Part shown: positions 16,253 through 24,139 of the stretch, in pieces
How the letters are laid out: each line of letters opens with the position of its first letter
How positions within the stretch are numbered: the first letter of the stretch is position 1
Source: Bacteroidales bacterium
GTDB lineage: Bacteria > Bacteroidota > Bacteroidia > Bacteroidales > Muribaculaceae
NCBI GenBank assembly: GCA_020859755.1
Contig: JAJBVP010000090.1
Coordinates: 1-38,568, forward strand
Reading direction: 5' to 3'
Length of the DNA: 38,568 bases
Program-made: the position numbers and the translations under genes
Notes under the pieces: model-generated
Seen by the model: the letters and a program-made list of their open reading frames with translations, nothing else
Told to the model about the DNA's origin: nothing
Database searches by the model: none

Positions 16253-18031
16253 TTATTTGGTGGCGTAGAAGTCGCGGAGGACGGCGAAGGCCGCCTTGCG
16301 CTGGCCGCGGTCGGAGACGAGGCCTTTGCGGTTGAAGAAGTTTTGCGTCTGGTGGTTTTGGCGACGGGGCGAGCGGAAATCTTTGAGGATCCAGGGGGAG
16401 CATCCGGCCCAGCCGTCCTGGCGGTTATACATATTTAATGTACGCGCGTAAAGGTCGGCTTGGTACTCCTCGGTCCATTTTTGGGTGGCGTCGCCATGCA
16501 GCCCGGCCACGGCGCCGGCGCCAAACTCGCTCACGAAGAACGGTTTGTCGTAGGGAATGTCGTAGTTGTGGATATCACAGGTTTCGGGGCGACCGCCGTA
16601 CCAACCGAGGTAAGCGTTGAAGCTCACGATGTCGACCCACTGGTGCATGTTGTCGCGGATATGAGCCATCTCGTCGGTCTCGGATGTGATCTCCATGGCC
16701 ATGGACAAAAGGCGCTCCTGGTCGGCGGTTTTGACCTGACGGGCGAGGGCGCCGAGGAATTGGTCGCGGGCGGGCTTGTGGGGCGTCTCGTTGGCGATGC
16801 TCCACACGACGATGGCGCAGCGGTTGTGGTCGCGGTCCATATTGTCGCGGAGCTGGGACTGGGCGTTGGCGAGCGTGGCGGGGTTCTCCCAGTCGATGGT
16901 CCAGTAGACGGGGATTTCGGACCACACCATCAGGCCCAATTCCTCGGCGCGGCGCACCATGTACTCGCTGTGGGGATAGTGGGCGAGGCGCACGAAGTTG
17001 CAGTTGAGATCTTTAGCCCATTGGAGAAGGGTGTCGCACTCGGCGTGGGTGGTGACACGCTTACCCTCGAACGGGGCCTCCTCGTGGATGGATATGCCGC
17101 GGAAGAAGACGGGCTGGCCGTTCAATTTGATGGTCTTACCCTCGACGGCGATGTGGCGGAAACCGATGCGGTCGCGGAGGGTTTCGTCGCCACAAGCTAC
17201 CGTCACGTCGTATAGCCGGGGCGATTCGGGGCTCCACAACTGGGGCTTGACCTTGACGGTGGCCGTGGCCTCTCCTTGGGCGTCGGTGACGAGTTGGCGA
17301 TTGATTTTCAGCTCGGGAATAGAGATGGTAACTCGCTGGCCCTCCAGGGGTTGGCTCAATTTTACCGAGAGGTCGATTTCGTTGTATTTCTGGGGGGCGA
17401 GCTTGATGGAGTAGTCGTCGACTGATACCTTGGGGGTGGTGACCAGCAGCACGTCGCGGGTGATGCCGCCATAATTCCACCAGTCGCTGATCAGCGTGGG
17501 CACATCCTCGGCATGGCGGGTGTTGTTAACCCTGACAATCAGGGTGTTGTCGCCATCTTTCAGGCGGCCGGTGACGTCGAAGTTGAAGGGGGTGAAGCCG
17601 CCCTCGTGGGTGCCGAGCTTCTCGCCGTTGAGGTAGACGTCGGCGTGATAGTTGACGGCTGCGAAATATAGGTAATGGGGCTTGGAGGGGTCGCCGTGGA
17701 AGGGTACCGTTCGCTTGTACCAGACGGTGCCCTCGTAGAACATCAACTCGGGACGCTGGATGTTCCAGTCGCCGGGCACTTGCAGCGTCTCGGCGTCGCA
17801 AAAGTCGTATTCCACATGGTCGTAGGAGCTTTGGGGCTGCTGGTCGCGAAAGAAGCCGTTGGAGGTTTCGTTCATGCGGTAGTCGTAGTAACCGGTCTCG
17901 ATGGGGTCGACGATCGTTTGCCAAGTGCCGTTGAGGGAGGTCACATCGCGAGCATACACATTTTGGAGGACACGATCAGCGTGGGCGCTCATCGCCATGC
18001 CTATCGCCAAAGCCAATAATAATCTCTTCAT
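16253..18031 (-). CDS. Secreted GH2 glycosidase, beta-glucuronidase-like
   Basis: The 592-residue protein has a signal peptide (MKRLLLALAIGMAMSAHA) and the three core GH2 domains: sugar-binding (about 25-195), immunoglobulin-like (about 200-300) and TIM barrel (300-592). The acid/base is Glu415 in SIANETP and the nucleophile is Glu502 in FVSEFGAG. Near the C-terminus, NRKG (567-570) matches the N-x-K-G motif that contacts the glucuronate carboxylate in E. coli UidA (N566/K568), and the overall length matches UidA (603). Bacteroidetes GH2 enzymes labelled beta-galactosidase can also carry an NRKG segment, so the substrate stays open among glucuronides, galacturonides and galactosides. It probably acts in the periplasm on glycans or glycosides. 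It appears monocistronic, with its own promoter. Confidence 0.9.
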   Translation of the reverse strand: MKRLLLALAIGMAMSAHADRVLQNVYARDVTSLNGTWQTIVDPIETGYYDYRMNETSNGFFRDQQPQSSYDHVEYDFCDAETLQVPGDWNIQRPELMFYEGTVWYKRTVPFHGDPSKPHYLYFAAVNYHADVYLNGEKLGTHEGGFTPFNFDVTGRLKDGDNTLIVRVNNTRHAEDVPTLISDWWNYGGITRDVLLVTTPKVSVDDYSIKLAPQKYNEIDLSVKLSQPLEGQRVTISIPELKINRQLVTDAQGEATATVKVKPQLWSPESPRLYDVTVACGDETLRDRIGFRHIAVEGKTIKLNGQPVFFRGISIHEEAPFEGKRVTTHAECDTLLQWAKDLNCNFVRLAHYPHSEYMVRRAEELGLMVWSEIPVYWTIDWENPATLANAQSQLRDNMDRDHNRCAIVVWSIANETPHKPARDQFLGALARQVKTADQERLLSMAMEITSETDEMAHIRDNMHQWVDIVSFNAYLGWYGGRPETCDIHNYDIPYDKPFFVSEFGAGAVAGLHGDATQKWTEEYQADLYARTLNMYNRQDGWAGCSPWILKDFRSPRRQNHQTQNFFNRKGLVSDRGQRKAAFAVLRDFYATK

Positions 18032-18068
18032 AGTTATTTAGTGATGAATTCTGTTATGAGTACCACGG

Positions 18069-18098
18069 CAAAATTACAACAAAAAATCCAAAAGTCAA
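18069..18098 (-). promoter_or_regulatory. Promoter of the GH2 gene
   Basis: On the minus strand, TTG (18098-18096) is followed after 19 bp by TAATTTTG (18076-18069). The inferred leader is about 30 nt. Confidence 0.6.
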
Positions 18099-18149
18099 TA
18101 AAAGTAACATAAGTAACTGATCATCGAAAACCCTCCGGGAGGATAATAT

Positions 18150-18202
18150 AATGAGCGCGAAGAACGGCTGTATGTAGTAAATAGCCGTGCTTCGCACTCA
18201 TT
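18150..18202. repeat. Large hairpin with 20-bp arms (family C)
   Basis: The arms AATGAGCGCGAAGAACGGCT and AGCCGTGCTTCGCACTCATT pair at 18 of 20 positions around a 13-nt loop. The right arm includes CCGTGCTTCGCACTCAT, which recurs as CCGTGCTGCGCACTCCAT at 18241-18258. It lies between the TPR gene stop (18323) and the GH2 promoter. Confidence 0.75.
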
Positions 18203-18240
18203 AGTTTAGCAGATTCTAAGTAGCTGCCTGACCGCACATT

Positions 18241-18302
18241 CCGTGCTGCGCACTCCATGAGCGGTTAACAATGAGATGCGCGCTTGGCGCTATAACCGCT
18301 CA
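18241..18302. repeat. Second palindromic unit of family C
   Basis: TGAGCGGTT (18258-18266) and AACCGCTCA (18294-18302) form a perfect 9-bp stem around a GC-rich loop. It is preceded by CCGTGCTGCGCACTCCAT (18241-18258), a near copy of part of the hairpin at 18150-18202. Together the two units fill the end of the TPR operon. Confidence 0.65.
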
Positions 18303-18322
18303 GTGGGGGCAAGGCACTCTCC

Positions 18323-19945
18323 TTATTTCAGGCCTTCGACGAACTTGCGGAGGTCCTCGTTCTCGGGATCGAGGTCGAGGAACTTCTGGTAGTAGGTCTT
18401 GGCGGTGGCGGTGTCCTTTTGCTTCATGTAGTAGCCGCCAAGGAGGTTGTAGATCGAGCGGTAGTCGTTGGCACGCTTCTCGAGGTTGGCGGGATCGGCG
18501 TCAAGCACGTTGAGGGTTTGCTGGAAAGCCTCCACGGTCTCAGCCGTGGGGTCGTTGTTGTCGCGGATGTAGAGGATACGCGCCTTGGTGAAGATGGGGA
18601 GGTAGTGGTCGGGCACGCGGTCAACAGCGATCTGGGCGTACTTCAAGCCGTTCTCGATGGCGGCAGCGCGCTCGGGGCTACCCTCTTCGCTGGTGGCGGC
18701 AAGGTTCTGGTAGCGACGGGCCAACGCGAGGATGTCGTTGGTCGAGGCCTCGCCCGAGTCGACGTACTTCTGGAGGGCGGCAGCGGCCTGGGGATACATC
18801 TTGGCGCGGTCGTAGGCGGTGCTGAGGTCAACGAGGAGGCCAGCCTTGTCGGGAGCCAATTCCACAGCTTTCTCATATTGAGCCACAGCGAGGGTATCCT
18901 GGCCAAGGTTGTGGAGGACTTCGCCGTAGGTGGTGTAGTCGTTGGTGACGAACTCAGCCTTTGGGTTGGCGAAGAAAGCCTTGGCGTACTCGTCGGCCTG
19001 GGGATAGTTCTCCATAGCGGCCTGGTCGAGGAAGAGCATGCGCTGCATGTAGAAGTTGGAGGGATCCTCTTTGAGGATCTTCTGGGCGAGGTCGAACGAC
19101 TCCTGGTATTTCTTACCGAAGTAGAGGAGGCCTACGTAGCGCTGCTCGTCCTTTTTGAAGTGGTTGGGGTTTTGGATGTACTTGCCGTACTGCTCGGCGG
19201 CCATGGTCAACTGGTTGTTCTCGTAGTACTGCTCGGCGAGCTCGCGCTGCGCCATAGCTGAGGTGGGGAGGGCCTCAAGGAGGTCCTGCACCATCTTGAT
19301 GGAGTACTGGGGGTTGACGGGGAAGTAGGTGCGAGCGTATTTGATGAATGCGCCGGGGTAGTCGACCACGTTGTTGTCCTCTTTGTCCATGTTCATGGCC
19401 ATCTCGTAGAGACCAGCGGCGTTGCCCACATTCTTAGCGGCCTCTCGGTCGGCCTCAAGGATGTATATAGCGGGCTCTTTTTTGTTTTTCTTGCGAGCCT
19501 GGGCGATGTTGTCGTCGATCTCCTTGGCGTAGGTGGTGGGGTCGGCGTTGAAATAAGCGCGAGCAATGTCGGCGTAGATAGCAGCGTTCTTGCCGGCGAG
19601 GTTCTGAGCCTGCTTGAACTGTGGAGTAGCCGAGCTCTTGTCGCCCTGGGAGAGAGCGAGTTGGCCGAGGCCCACATAGTTGAGGGGCTGCTCGGCGTTG
19701 GCAGCGATACCCTCGTCGAAGCGCTTCTTGGCAGCGGCCTTGTCGCCCTTCTCCAAGGCGATGGCGCCGAGGTAGTAGCAAGCTTCCGATCGGTCGGTGC
19801 CGGCGTCGTTGAATGTGCGAAGAAGGATCTCCTGGGCGTCGTCCAGGTCACCCGCGGTATAATACTGGATACCGTCCTTGTAGCCCTGGGCCGAGGCAAC
19901 GAATGCGCCTGCCACGAGCAGGGTGCTTAAGATGTGAATTCTCAT
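18323..19945 (-). CDS. Secreted tetratricopeptide-repeat protein
   Basis: The 540-residue product has a signal peptide (MRIHILSTLLVAGAFVASAQG) and then tandem TPR units over nearly its whole length. Examples are ACYYLGAIALEKGDKAAAKKRFDEGIA, LNYVGLGQLALSQGDKSSA and LGGYYMKQKDTATAKTYYQKFLDLDPEN. It probably acts as a periplasmic scaffold. It is the last gene of an operon with a PstS-like lipoprotein and a small membrane protein. In many Bacteroidetes this same trio follows exbB-exbD-exbD-tonB, suggesting a role beside a TonB-type energising complex, but those genes are not present here. Its biochemical function is unknown. Confidence 0.85.
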   Translation of the reverse strand: MRIHILSTLLVAGAFVASAQGYKDGIQYYTAGDLDDAQEILLRTFNDAGTDRSEACYYLGAIALEKGDKAAAKKRFDEGIAANAEQPLNYVGLGQLALSQGDKSSATPQFKQAQNLAGKNAAIYADIARAYFNADPTTYAKEIDDNIAQARKKNKKEPAIYILEADREAAKNVGNAAGLYEMAMNMDKEDNNVVDYPGAFIKYARTYFPVNPQYSIKMVQDLLEALPTSAMAQRELAEQYYENNQLTMAAEQYGKYIQNPNHFKKDEQRYVGLLYFGKKYQESFDLAQKILKEDPSNFYMQRMLFLDQAAMENYPQADEYAKAFFANPKAEFVTNDYTTYGEVLHNLGQDTLAVAQYEKAVELAPDKAGLLVDLSTAYDRAKMYPQAAAALQKYVDSGEASTNDILALARRYQNLAATSEEGSPERAAAIENGLKYAQIAVDRVPDHYLPIFTKARILYIRDNNDPTAETVEAFQQTLNVLDADPANLEKRANDYRSIYNLLGGYYMKQKDTATAKTYYQKFLDLDPENEDLRKFVEGLK

Positions 19946-20022
19946 GCTTATAATATTAATGTGTGATTGTTTATTTATGGTCGATATATTTTTGACTAAT
20001 ATATAACGGATTGGTTTAGAAT
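19946..20022. other. AT-rich spacer between the PstS-like and TPR genes
   Basis: This 77-bp AT-rich spacer shows no strong hairpin and no clear promoter. It is much looser than the other gap in this operon (17 bp). Confidence 0.5.
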
Positions 20023-21015
20023 TTATTCTACATTAACCATGCGGGGATGTACGACGGCGGGTAGAATGCCGGTTTTCATGATAATTTTTTGGCCTTGGAA
20101 GCCGGTGACGAAGGAGTAGAAGCCGTGGGAGGGCGTTCCACCTACACCGGTTGTAACCATATAGATCGAGCGGTACAATGGGTATCGACCGTCAAATATA
20201 TAGGCTTGGTAGGGCTGGTAGGCCTCGATTGAGTCGTCGCGGCGTATCTTGAGCACCTTCACCGAGGAGTCGAAGGTGGAGACAGTTGTGTCGTTCTGCT
20301 CGAGGCTCTTGGCCATGGCTTCGGGGTTGGCCACCGCGGCGTTGTTCATGTCGGCGGAGACCCAGCTCACGCCGATGATGCCGATGGCGTTCTTGTTGCC
20401 TTGCACGGCCTTGAACACCTCGGGATTGGTGGCCTGGGCGTATACGTTGTCGGCGAATTTCTCGCCTCGCATCAGGGAGTCCTTCATATACTGCACGGTG
20501 GATGAGCCTTCGTTGTCGAACACGACGGAAATCTTGCCGAGCTTGGAGGGCTCCAATTGGTTCCACTCGGTGACCTGGCCGGTGAGGATCTCGCGTATCT
20601 CGTTGATCGACAGGATCTCGATGGGGTTGGCGGGATTGACTATCAGGGCGATAGCGTCGACGGCGATGCGCGATGTCTTGGGTTTCTTTTTGTTGGCTGT
20701 GAGATAAGCGGTCTCCTCGGGGGTGAGCTGGCGGGCCAGTACAGCCGAGGGCACGTGAAGCCCCATCAAGGAATCCACACAGGCCTTCTCGCTCAGGTAG
20801 TAGGGCAACACGCTCACGTCGGGGTAGATGTACTCGAATACCCCGATCTCCTGCTCAATGATGTTCTGGAAACTCTCGTCGCAAGCCAGGATGGTGACAC
20901 CCGATGTGGAGGTGACGCCCTTTGGCTTGTCGCTAAACTTGGTGCACGCACCCACAACCATGGCCAACACGGCCACGATCAATATGTTGAGAATCTGTCG
21001 CTTACTCATCGTCAT
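20023..21015 (-). CDS. PstS-like substrate-binding lipoprotein
   Basis: The 330-residue protein begins with a lipoprotein signal (ILIVAVLAMVVGAC, Cys24). It has the PBP-like fold of PstS-type binding proteins: VTILACDESFQNIIEQEIGVFEYIYPDV (about 39-66), NEIREILTGQVTEWNQL, VVFDNEGSSTVQYMKDSLM (phosphate-loop-like GSST) and YPLYRSIYMVTTGVG near the end. Genes of this kind in the TonB/TPR operon of Bacteroidetes are usually labelled phosphate ABC transporter binding protein. No pstABC partner is present, so a direct role in phosphate import is doubtful. A second Met two codons in (21009) is an equally good start. It begins 17 bp after the small membrane protein gene. Confidence 0.85.
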   Translation of the reverse strand: MTMSKRQILNILIVAVLAMVVGACTKFSDKPKGVTSTSGVTILACDESFQNIIEQEIGVFEYIYPDVSVLPYYLSEKACVDSLMGLHVPSAVLARQLTPEETAYLTANKKKPKTSRIAVDAIALIVNPANPIEILSINEIREILTGQVTEWNQLEPSKLGKISVVFDNEGSSTVQYMKDSLMRGEKFADNVYAQATNPEVFKAVQGNKNAIGIIGVSWVSADMNNAAVANPEAMAKSLEQNDTTVSTFDSSVKVLKIRRDDSIEAYQPYQAYIFDGRYPLYRSIYMVTTGVGGTPSHGFYSFVTGFQGQKIIMKTGILPAVVHPRMVNVE

Positions 21016-21032
21016 CGGCGGTCGTTATACGG

Positions 21033-21257
21033 TTATACACGGGAGTCGATACCGGCAAATTGGCGATATGCGCGCCAAACGCCGTAAACGATAAACACAG
21101 CGGCAAGCAACCAGCGAGCCCAGTCCCACTGGGGATTCCACTGGAAGAAGTTGATAATCATAAGCACGCCCATGCCCACATATATGGCAATCATAATAAT
21201 GCCGAAGATGGTGCGGGCCACGCCGCCCATTGAGCTTTTCGAGTCAGACGCTTTCAT
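21033..21257 (-). CDS. Small membrane protein of 74 residues
   Basis: From MKASDSKSSMGGVARTIFG the product has two membrane helices (about TIFGIIMIAIYVGMGVLMII and WARWLLAAVFIVYGVWRAY) joined by a short FFQWNPQWD loop. I chose the Met at 21257, since the extra ten codons upstream (MWFNYLKTKE) look unlike the conserved part. Short two-helix proteins of this kind precede the PstS-like gene in TonB/ExbBD-linked operons of Bacteroidetes. The function is unknown. It is the first gene of the operon, after a leader with two hairpins. Confidence 0.75.
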   Translation of the reverse strand: MKASDSKSSMGGVARTIFGIIMIAIYVGMGVLMIINFFQWNPQWDWARWLLAAVFIVYGVWRAYRQFAGIDSRV

Positions 21258-21287
21258 TTCCTTTGTCTTTAAATAGTTAAACCACAA

Positions 21288-21363
21288 GCCGCGGTTGTCA
21301 CTTGGAGGTGATGCGGCTATAAATTTAACGCCTCAAATGGGGTAAAGGTTGCCCCGATTTGAG
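21288..21363 (-). promoter_or_regulatory. Two hairpins in the leader of the small membrane protein/PstS/TPR operon
   Basis: On the minus strand the leader folds first as CTCAAAT-c-GGGG, 9-nt loop, CCCC-ATTTGAG (21363-21332). It then folds as GCCGC-a-TCAC, 6-nt loop, GTGA-caacc-GCGGC (21317-21288). The spacing from the promoter box suggests both are transcribed. It could be a regulatory leader, but no known riboswitch motif was recognised. Confidence 0.45.
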
Positions 21364-21372
21364 ATTTGAACG

Positions 21373-21380
21373 TAAAGTTA
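21373..21380 (-). promoter_or_regulatory. Probable promoter -7 box of the small membrane protein/PstS/TPR operon
   Basis: TAACTTTA on the minus strand sits about 115 bp before the ATG at 21257. A clear TTTG element is missing at the expected distance, so the assignment is tentative. Confidence 0.4.
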
Positions 21381-21570
21381 GCCACTTTTCCCGAATTAAC
21401 ATTGAAAAGTTAACCTTTTAAAAACATTTAACGCTCGGACAGGAGGGAAGATAGCTAATCACCGAATGGACTTTTAGGCTTCGTTCCACAAAAAACACGA
21501 AAAAGCCGAGAGAAGGCGTGATTGAAATCAAGTCGCGTTTTTTGGGGGGTTGGCGCGGGACGGGATGGGA

Positions 21571-21617
21571 ATGGCCGTCCAAGGGCGCCCCCACGGGGGC
21601 TGACGTTGGACGGCCAT
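21571..21617. repeat. Hairpin repeat, family A, after the amidase gene
   Basis: ATGGCCGTCCAA (21571-21582) and TTGGACGGCCAT (21606-21617) are perfect 12-bp inverted repeats. Between them is a second stem, GCCCCC-AC-GGGGGC (21587-21600). This is the only copy in the window where both arms of the family A tag are present. It lies 29 bp after the amidase stop. Confidence 0.85.
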
Positions 21618-21646
21618 GATATCTGGACAGGGATTGGGACCGGTGT

Positions 21647-24118
21647 CTAAAAGAGTTGCTTGGTGGCGGTGGTGCCTTGACGGCGGATGACGATGGTGCC
21701 GGGGGCAGGCGAGTGGATGCGTTGGCCTTGGAGGTTGAAGTACTCAACGGGGGCGTCGGCATCGGTATCCTCAGCTACCACAACATTCTCAACGCCTGAG
21801 AGATCCTCGGTTGTGAGGCGTGAAAGCAGGGCGTCGCCGCGCAGGGCGAGGAGGTTGAGGGCCGAGGACTCGTAGTCGCCATTGCCGTCCCGTTTCACGT
21901 CCACCACGCCGCCGGTGGCGAGGGCGTTGCCCTGGGCCGCGGGAATCGAGGTGTTGAGGGTTGTGACGAGCTTAGCTGCGCCCAGGCCATCGGTGAAGTC
22001 GATGAGCGACAGGGCGTTGAAGCCATCGGCGGTCACCACGGGAGCCACCAACAAGGAGTGTCCGCAGTACTTGAGAATGCCGGCGTTGTAAGCGGTGCCC
22101 TCAACGAGGCTGTCGCCCATCTTGGAGGCGACGGTGGGTACGCCAGCGGAGGTGCCGATGTTCAAGGCGAGCTCGACGGGCGGCATCAGCTCGGAGGTGA
22201 TGACGATGTTGGTGGAGGCGAGTGGCGACACGCTGATCTGCCAATTGCCCAGGGTGGACTGGTTGTAGGGATTACCGAAGATAGAGTTGACGTTATTGTG
22301 GTAGTAGTCAACTGTTTGGCCTTCGATGTACTCGATGATTTCGAGACGTATACCGGTGGAGGTGGTGTTCTGGTTGGCCATCACGAGGAATCCCTCGTCG
22401 AGGGTGCCGGAGAAGGCGATAGATTGGCCGAAGCAGGATGTGCCCCAGTTACCGGCATGGTTGATCTTGGTAAGGACAGTGGGATTGCCAGAGGGGAGGC
22501 CCTCGTCGTCGTTCTCCCAGCGATATACCTCAACGTTCTGGTCGCCGTCGAGGGGTTGCTCGCCCATGTTGCAGCCAAGGAGGATGCCTTCGGCGGTGAA
22601 GCATATTGAGCTAAGCGGCATTATTGTGCCCCAGGTGCCCTCGGTGCTGACGGTGCGCTGCACGACCTTCTCTTTGGTGTCGTAAACGACCAAGGTGGGC
22701 TGGTTCTCAGCATCAACGGCGAGGATATAGGCATACTGGTTACGGAACAGGGCACGGCGGATTGTCTTTCCGGCAATCTCTTGGATAGGCTCGTCGATGT
22801 AGGCTTGGTTGAAGTCGAATTGATCGGGCATCTCGATGCCTTCGATGTCGGCCAAGGGGTCGTCGTAGCCGGTGATACCTCCCTCCACGTAGTCGATGGC
22901 CTCAAGGTAAACGCAGGGGTAAACCGTGGTAGCGGCCTCGACGGTGACAGTGGTGGGCTGATCGGCGTCAGGCTCCTTATAGTTGGGGTGGGAGTAGGAG
23001 AGGGTGTAAGTACCCGGCTCGAGGTTGTCGAATACGAAGCCACCGTTGTAGTGGTTGTCGGTGACCTTGGTAGCCACCACTTGGCCGTCCTTGGAGAGGG
23101 TGACGGTCACGCCGTTGAGGGGCTTGTAGACATCCTGAGAGTTGGAGTTGGGCTTATAGTAATCGTGGGCGAATTTCTTGTGGAGGTCGCGGATCACGCC
23201 GTAAATCTCGCCCGTGGTCTCCTTCTCAAGCTCGAAATATTCAGCCACTCCGCGGGCATACTGGTAACCCTCGATACGGCAGGCGTCGAAGTTCATAGCT
23301 CGCTGGCGTGAGGGCTGGTAGGTGTGGAAATAACCCTCGGCGAGGTATCCGGGGACTCCATGCTTGAGGACGCCCAGGTAGCCGGTGTAGCCGTTGACTG
23401 TCGACGACGAGCCGTAGAACGTGACGTCGCCCAGTACGCCTTGGCCGACATCGGCCGAGTTGCGGGCCGTCCATGGCTGGTGCTCGACAGCGTGGACGTA
23501 GGGCCAAGCGGCCTGGCACATGTCCTTGGAGCCGGAGGCGTAGTCGAAGGAATTGGTACCGCGGTAGAAGAACGCCAGGTAGTTGGTGATTGGGCCGTCG
23601 TTGGAAGCGGCGTTGGAGTGAACGGAGATGAACATGTCGAAGTTGTTCATCTCGGCCTCCATGGCGATCTCGCTCAGGTTGCGGTTGCACACGTTGGCGT
23701 TATCGGGATCGTGAGGGTAAGGACCGGCCATAACGTGGCTCATGACAACATTGTTCTCGAGGTCGAGGGCGGCGCCCACACGGTAGGGGTTGTCGTTGTC
23801 CTGATTGAGGGAGCGGTCGAAGGTCAACCCGTAGTCGTCGACGAGACGGTCGAGCAGGGCGTACATCTTACGCAGGTTGGTATTGGTCTCGTAGAACAGG
23901 GTGGTGTCGGGGGAGTTGGCGTAGGAACCGCTCTTGGTACCCGGGTCGAGGGCTTGCACCTTGCCGTCAATTTCACGCAAGGTCATCATGGGACGGTCGT
24001 TGCTGGTCCAGGAGCCATGACCGGGGTTGAGGTATACGCGCAGGTCCTCAGCGTCCTGCCCGTAGGCCGAGGCGATACCGATTACCGCCATGGCCGCGAT
24101 TGCTAATATTTTCTTCAT
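21647..24118 (-). CDS. Large secreted N-acetylmuramoyl-L-alanine amidase with C-terminal sorting-type tail
   Basis: The 823-residue product has a signal peptide (MKKILAIAAMAVIGIASAYG) and an Amidase_3-type catalytic domain (about 26-295). Candidate zinc ligands are His34 in NPGHGSW, Glu77 in FYETNTNL and His167 in SVHSNAA, with catalytic Glu261 in YLAEGYFH. This class cleaves the bond between MurNAc and L-Ala. A carboxypeptidase-regulatory-like beta-sandwich follows (about 305-385, LEPGTYTLSYSHPNY), then a long region without a recognised domain (beta-rich, propeller-like). The end EYFNLQGQRIHSPAPGTIVI with RRQG resembles the tails of type IX-secreted or surface proteins in Bacteroidales. It follows the beta-propeller gene by 21 bp. 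It could serve envelope remodelling or attack on foreign peptidoglycan. Confidence 0.87.
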   Translation of the reverse strand: MKKILAIAAMAVIGIASAYGQDAEDLRVYLNPGHGSWTSNDRPMMTLREIDGKVQALDPGTKSGSYANSPDTTLFYETNTNLRKMYALLDRLVDDYGLTFDRSLNQDNDNPYRVGAALDLENNVVMSHVMAGPYPHDPDNANVCNRNLSEIAMEAEMNNFDMFISVHSNAASNDGPITNYLAFFYRGTNSFDYASGSKDMCQAAWPYVHAVEHQPWTARNSADVGQGVLGDVTFYGSSSTVNGYTGYLGVLKHGVPGYLAEGYFHTYQPSRQRAMNFDACRIEGYQYARGVAEYFELEKETTGEIYGVIRDLHKKFAHDYYKPNSNSQDVYKPLNGVTVTLSKDGQVVATKVTDNHYNGGFVFDNLEPGTYTLSYSHPNYKEPDADQPTTVTVEAATTVYPCVYLEAIDYVEGGITGYDDPLADIEGIEMPDQFDFNQAYIDEPIQEIAGKTIRRALFRNQYAYILAVDAENQPTLVVYDTKEKVVQRTVSTEGTWGTIMPLSSICFTAEGILLGCNMGEQPLDGDQNVEVYRWENDDEGLPSGNPTVLTKINHAGNWGTSCFGQSIAFSGTLDEGFLVMANQNTTSTGIRLEIIEYIEGQTVDYYHNNVNSIFGNPYNQSTLGNWQISVSPLASTNIVITSELMPPVELALNIGTSAGVPTVASKMGDSLVEGTAYNAGILKYCGHSLLVAPVVTADGFNALSLIDFTDGLGAAKLVTTLNTSIPAAQGNALATGGVVDVKRDGNGDYESSALNLLALRGDALLSRLTTEDLSGVENVVVAEDTDADAPVEYFNLQGQRIHSPAPGTIVIRRQGTTATKQLF

Positions 24119-24139
24119 AAAGGTAAGGAGCTAAGGGGG

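Larger units (their letters stand above)
21258..21646. other. Intergenic region between the amidase and small membrane protein genes
   Basis: This 389-bp region holds, from left to right: a structured leader (21288-21363), a TAACTTTA promoter box (21373-21380), about 180 bp with no recognised feature, and the family A hairpin repeat (21571-21617) just after the amidase stop at 21647. The stretch 21480-21540 contains CACGAAAAAGC-like low-complexity sequence. No gene was found. Confidence 0.6.

Noticed and set aside
20023..21015. Component of a phosphate ABC importer
   Set aside because: No pstA, pstB, pstC or phoU gene is present, and the TPR/small membrane protein neighbours fit the TonB-linked type of operon better.
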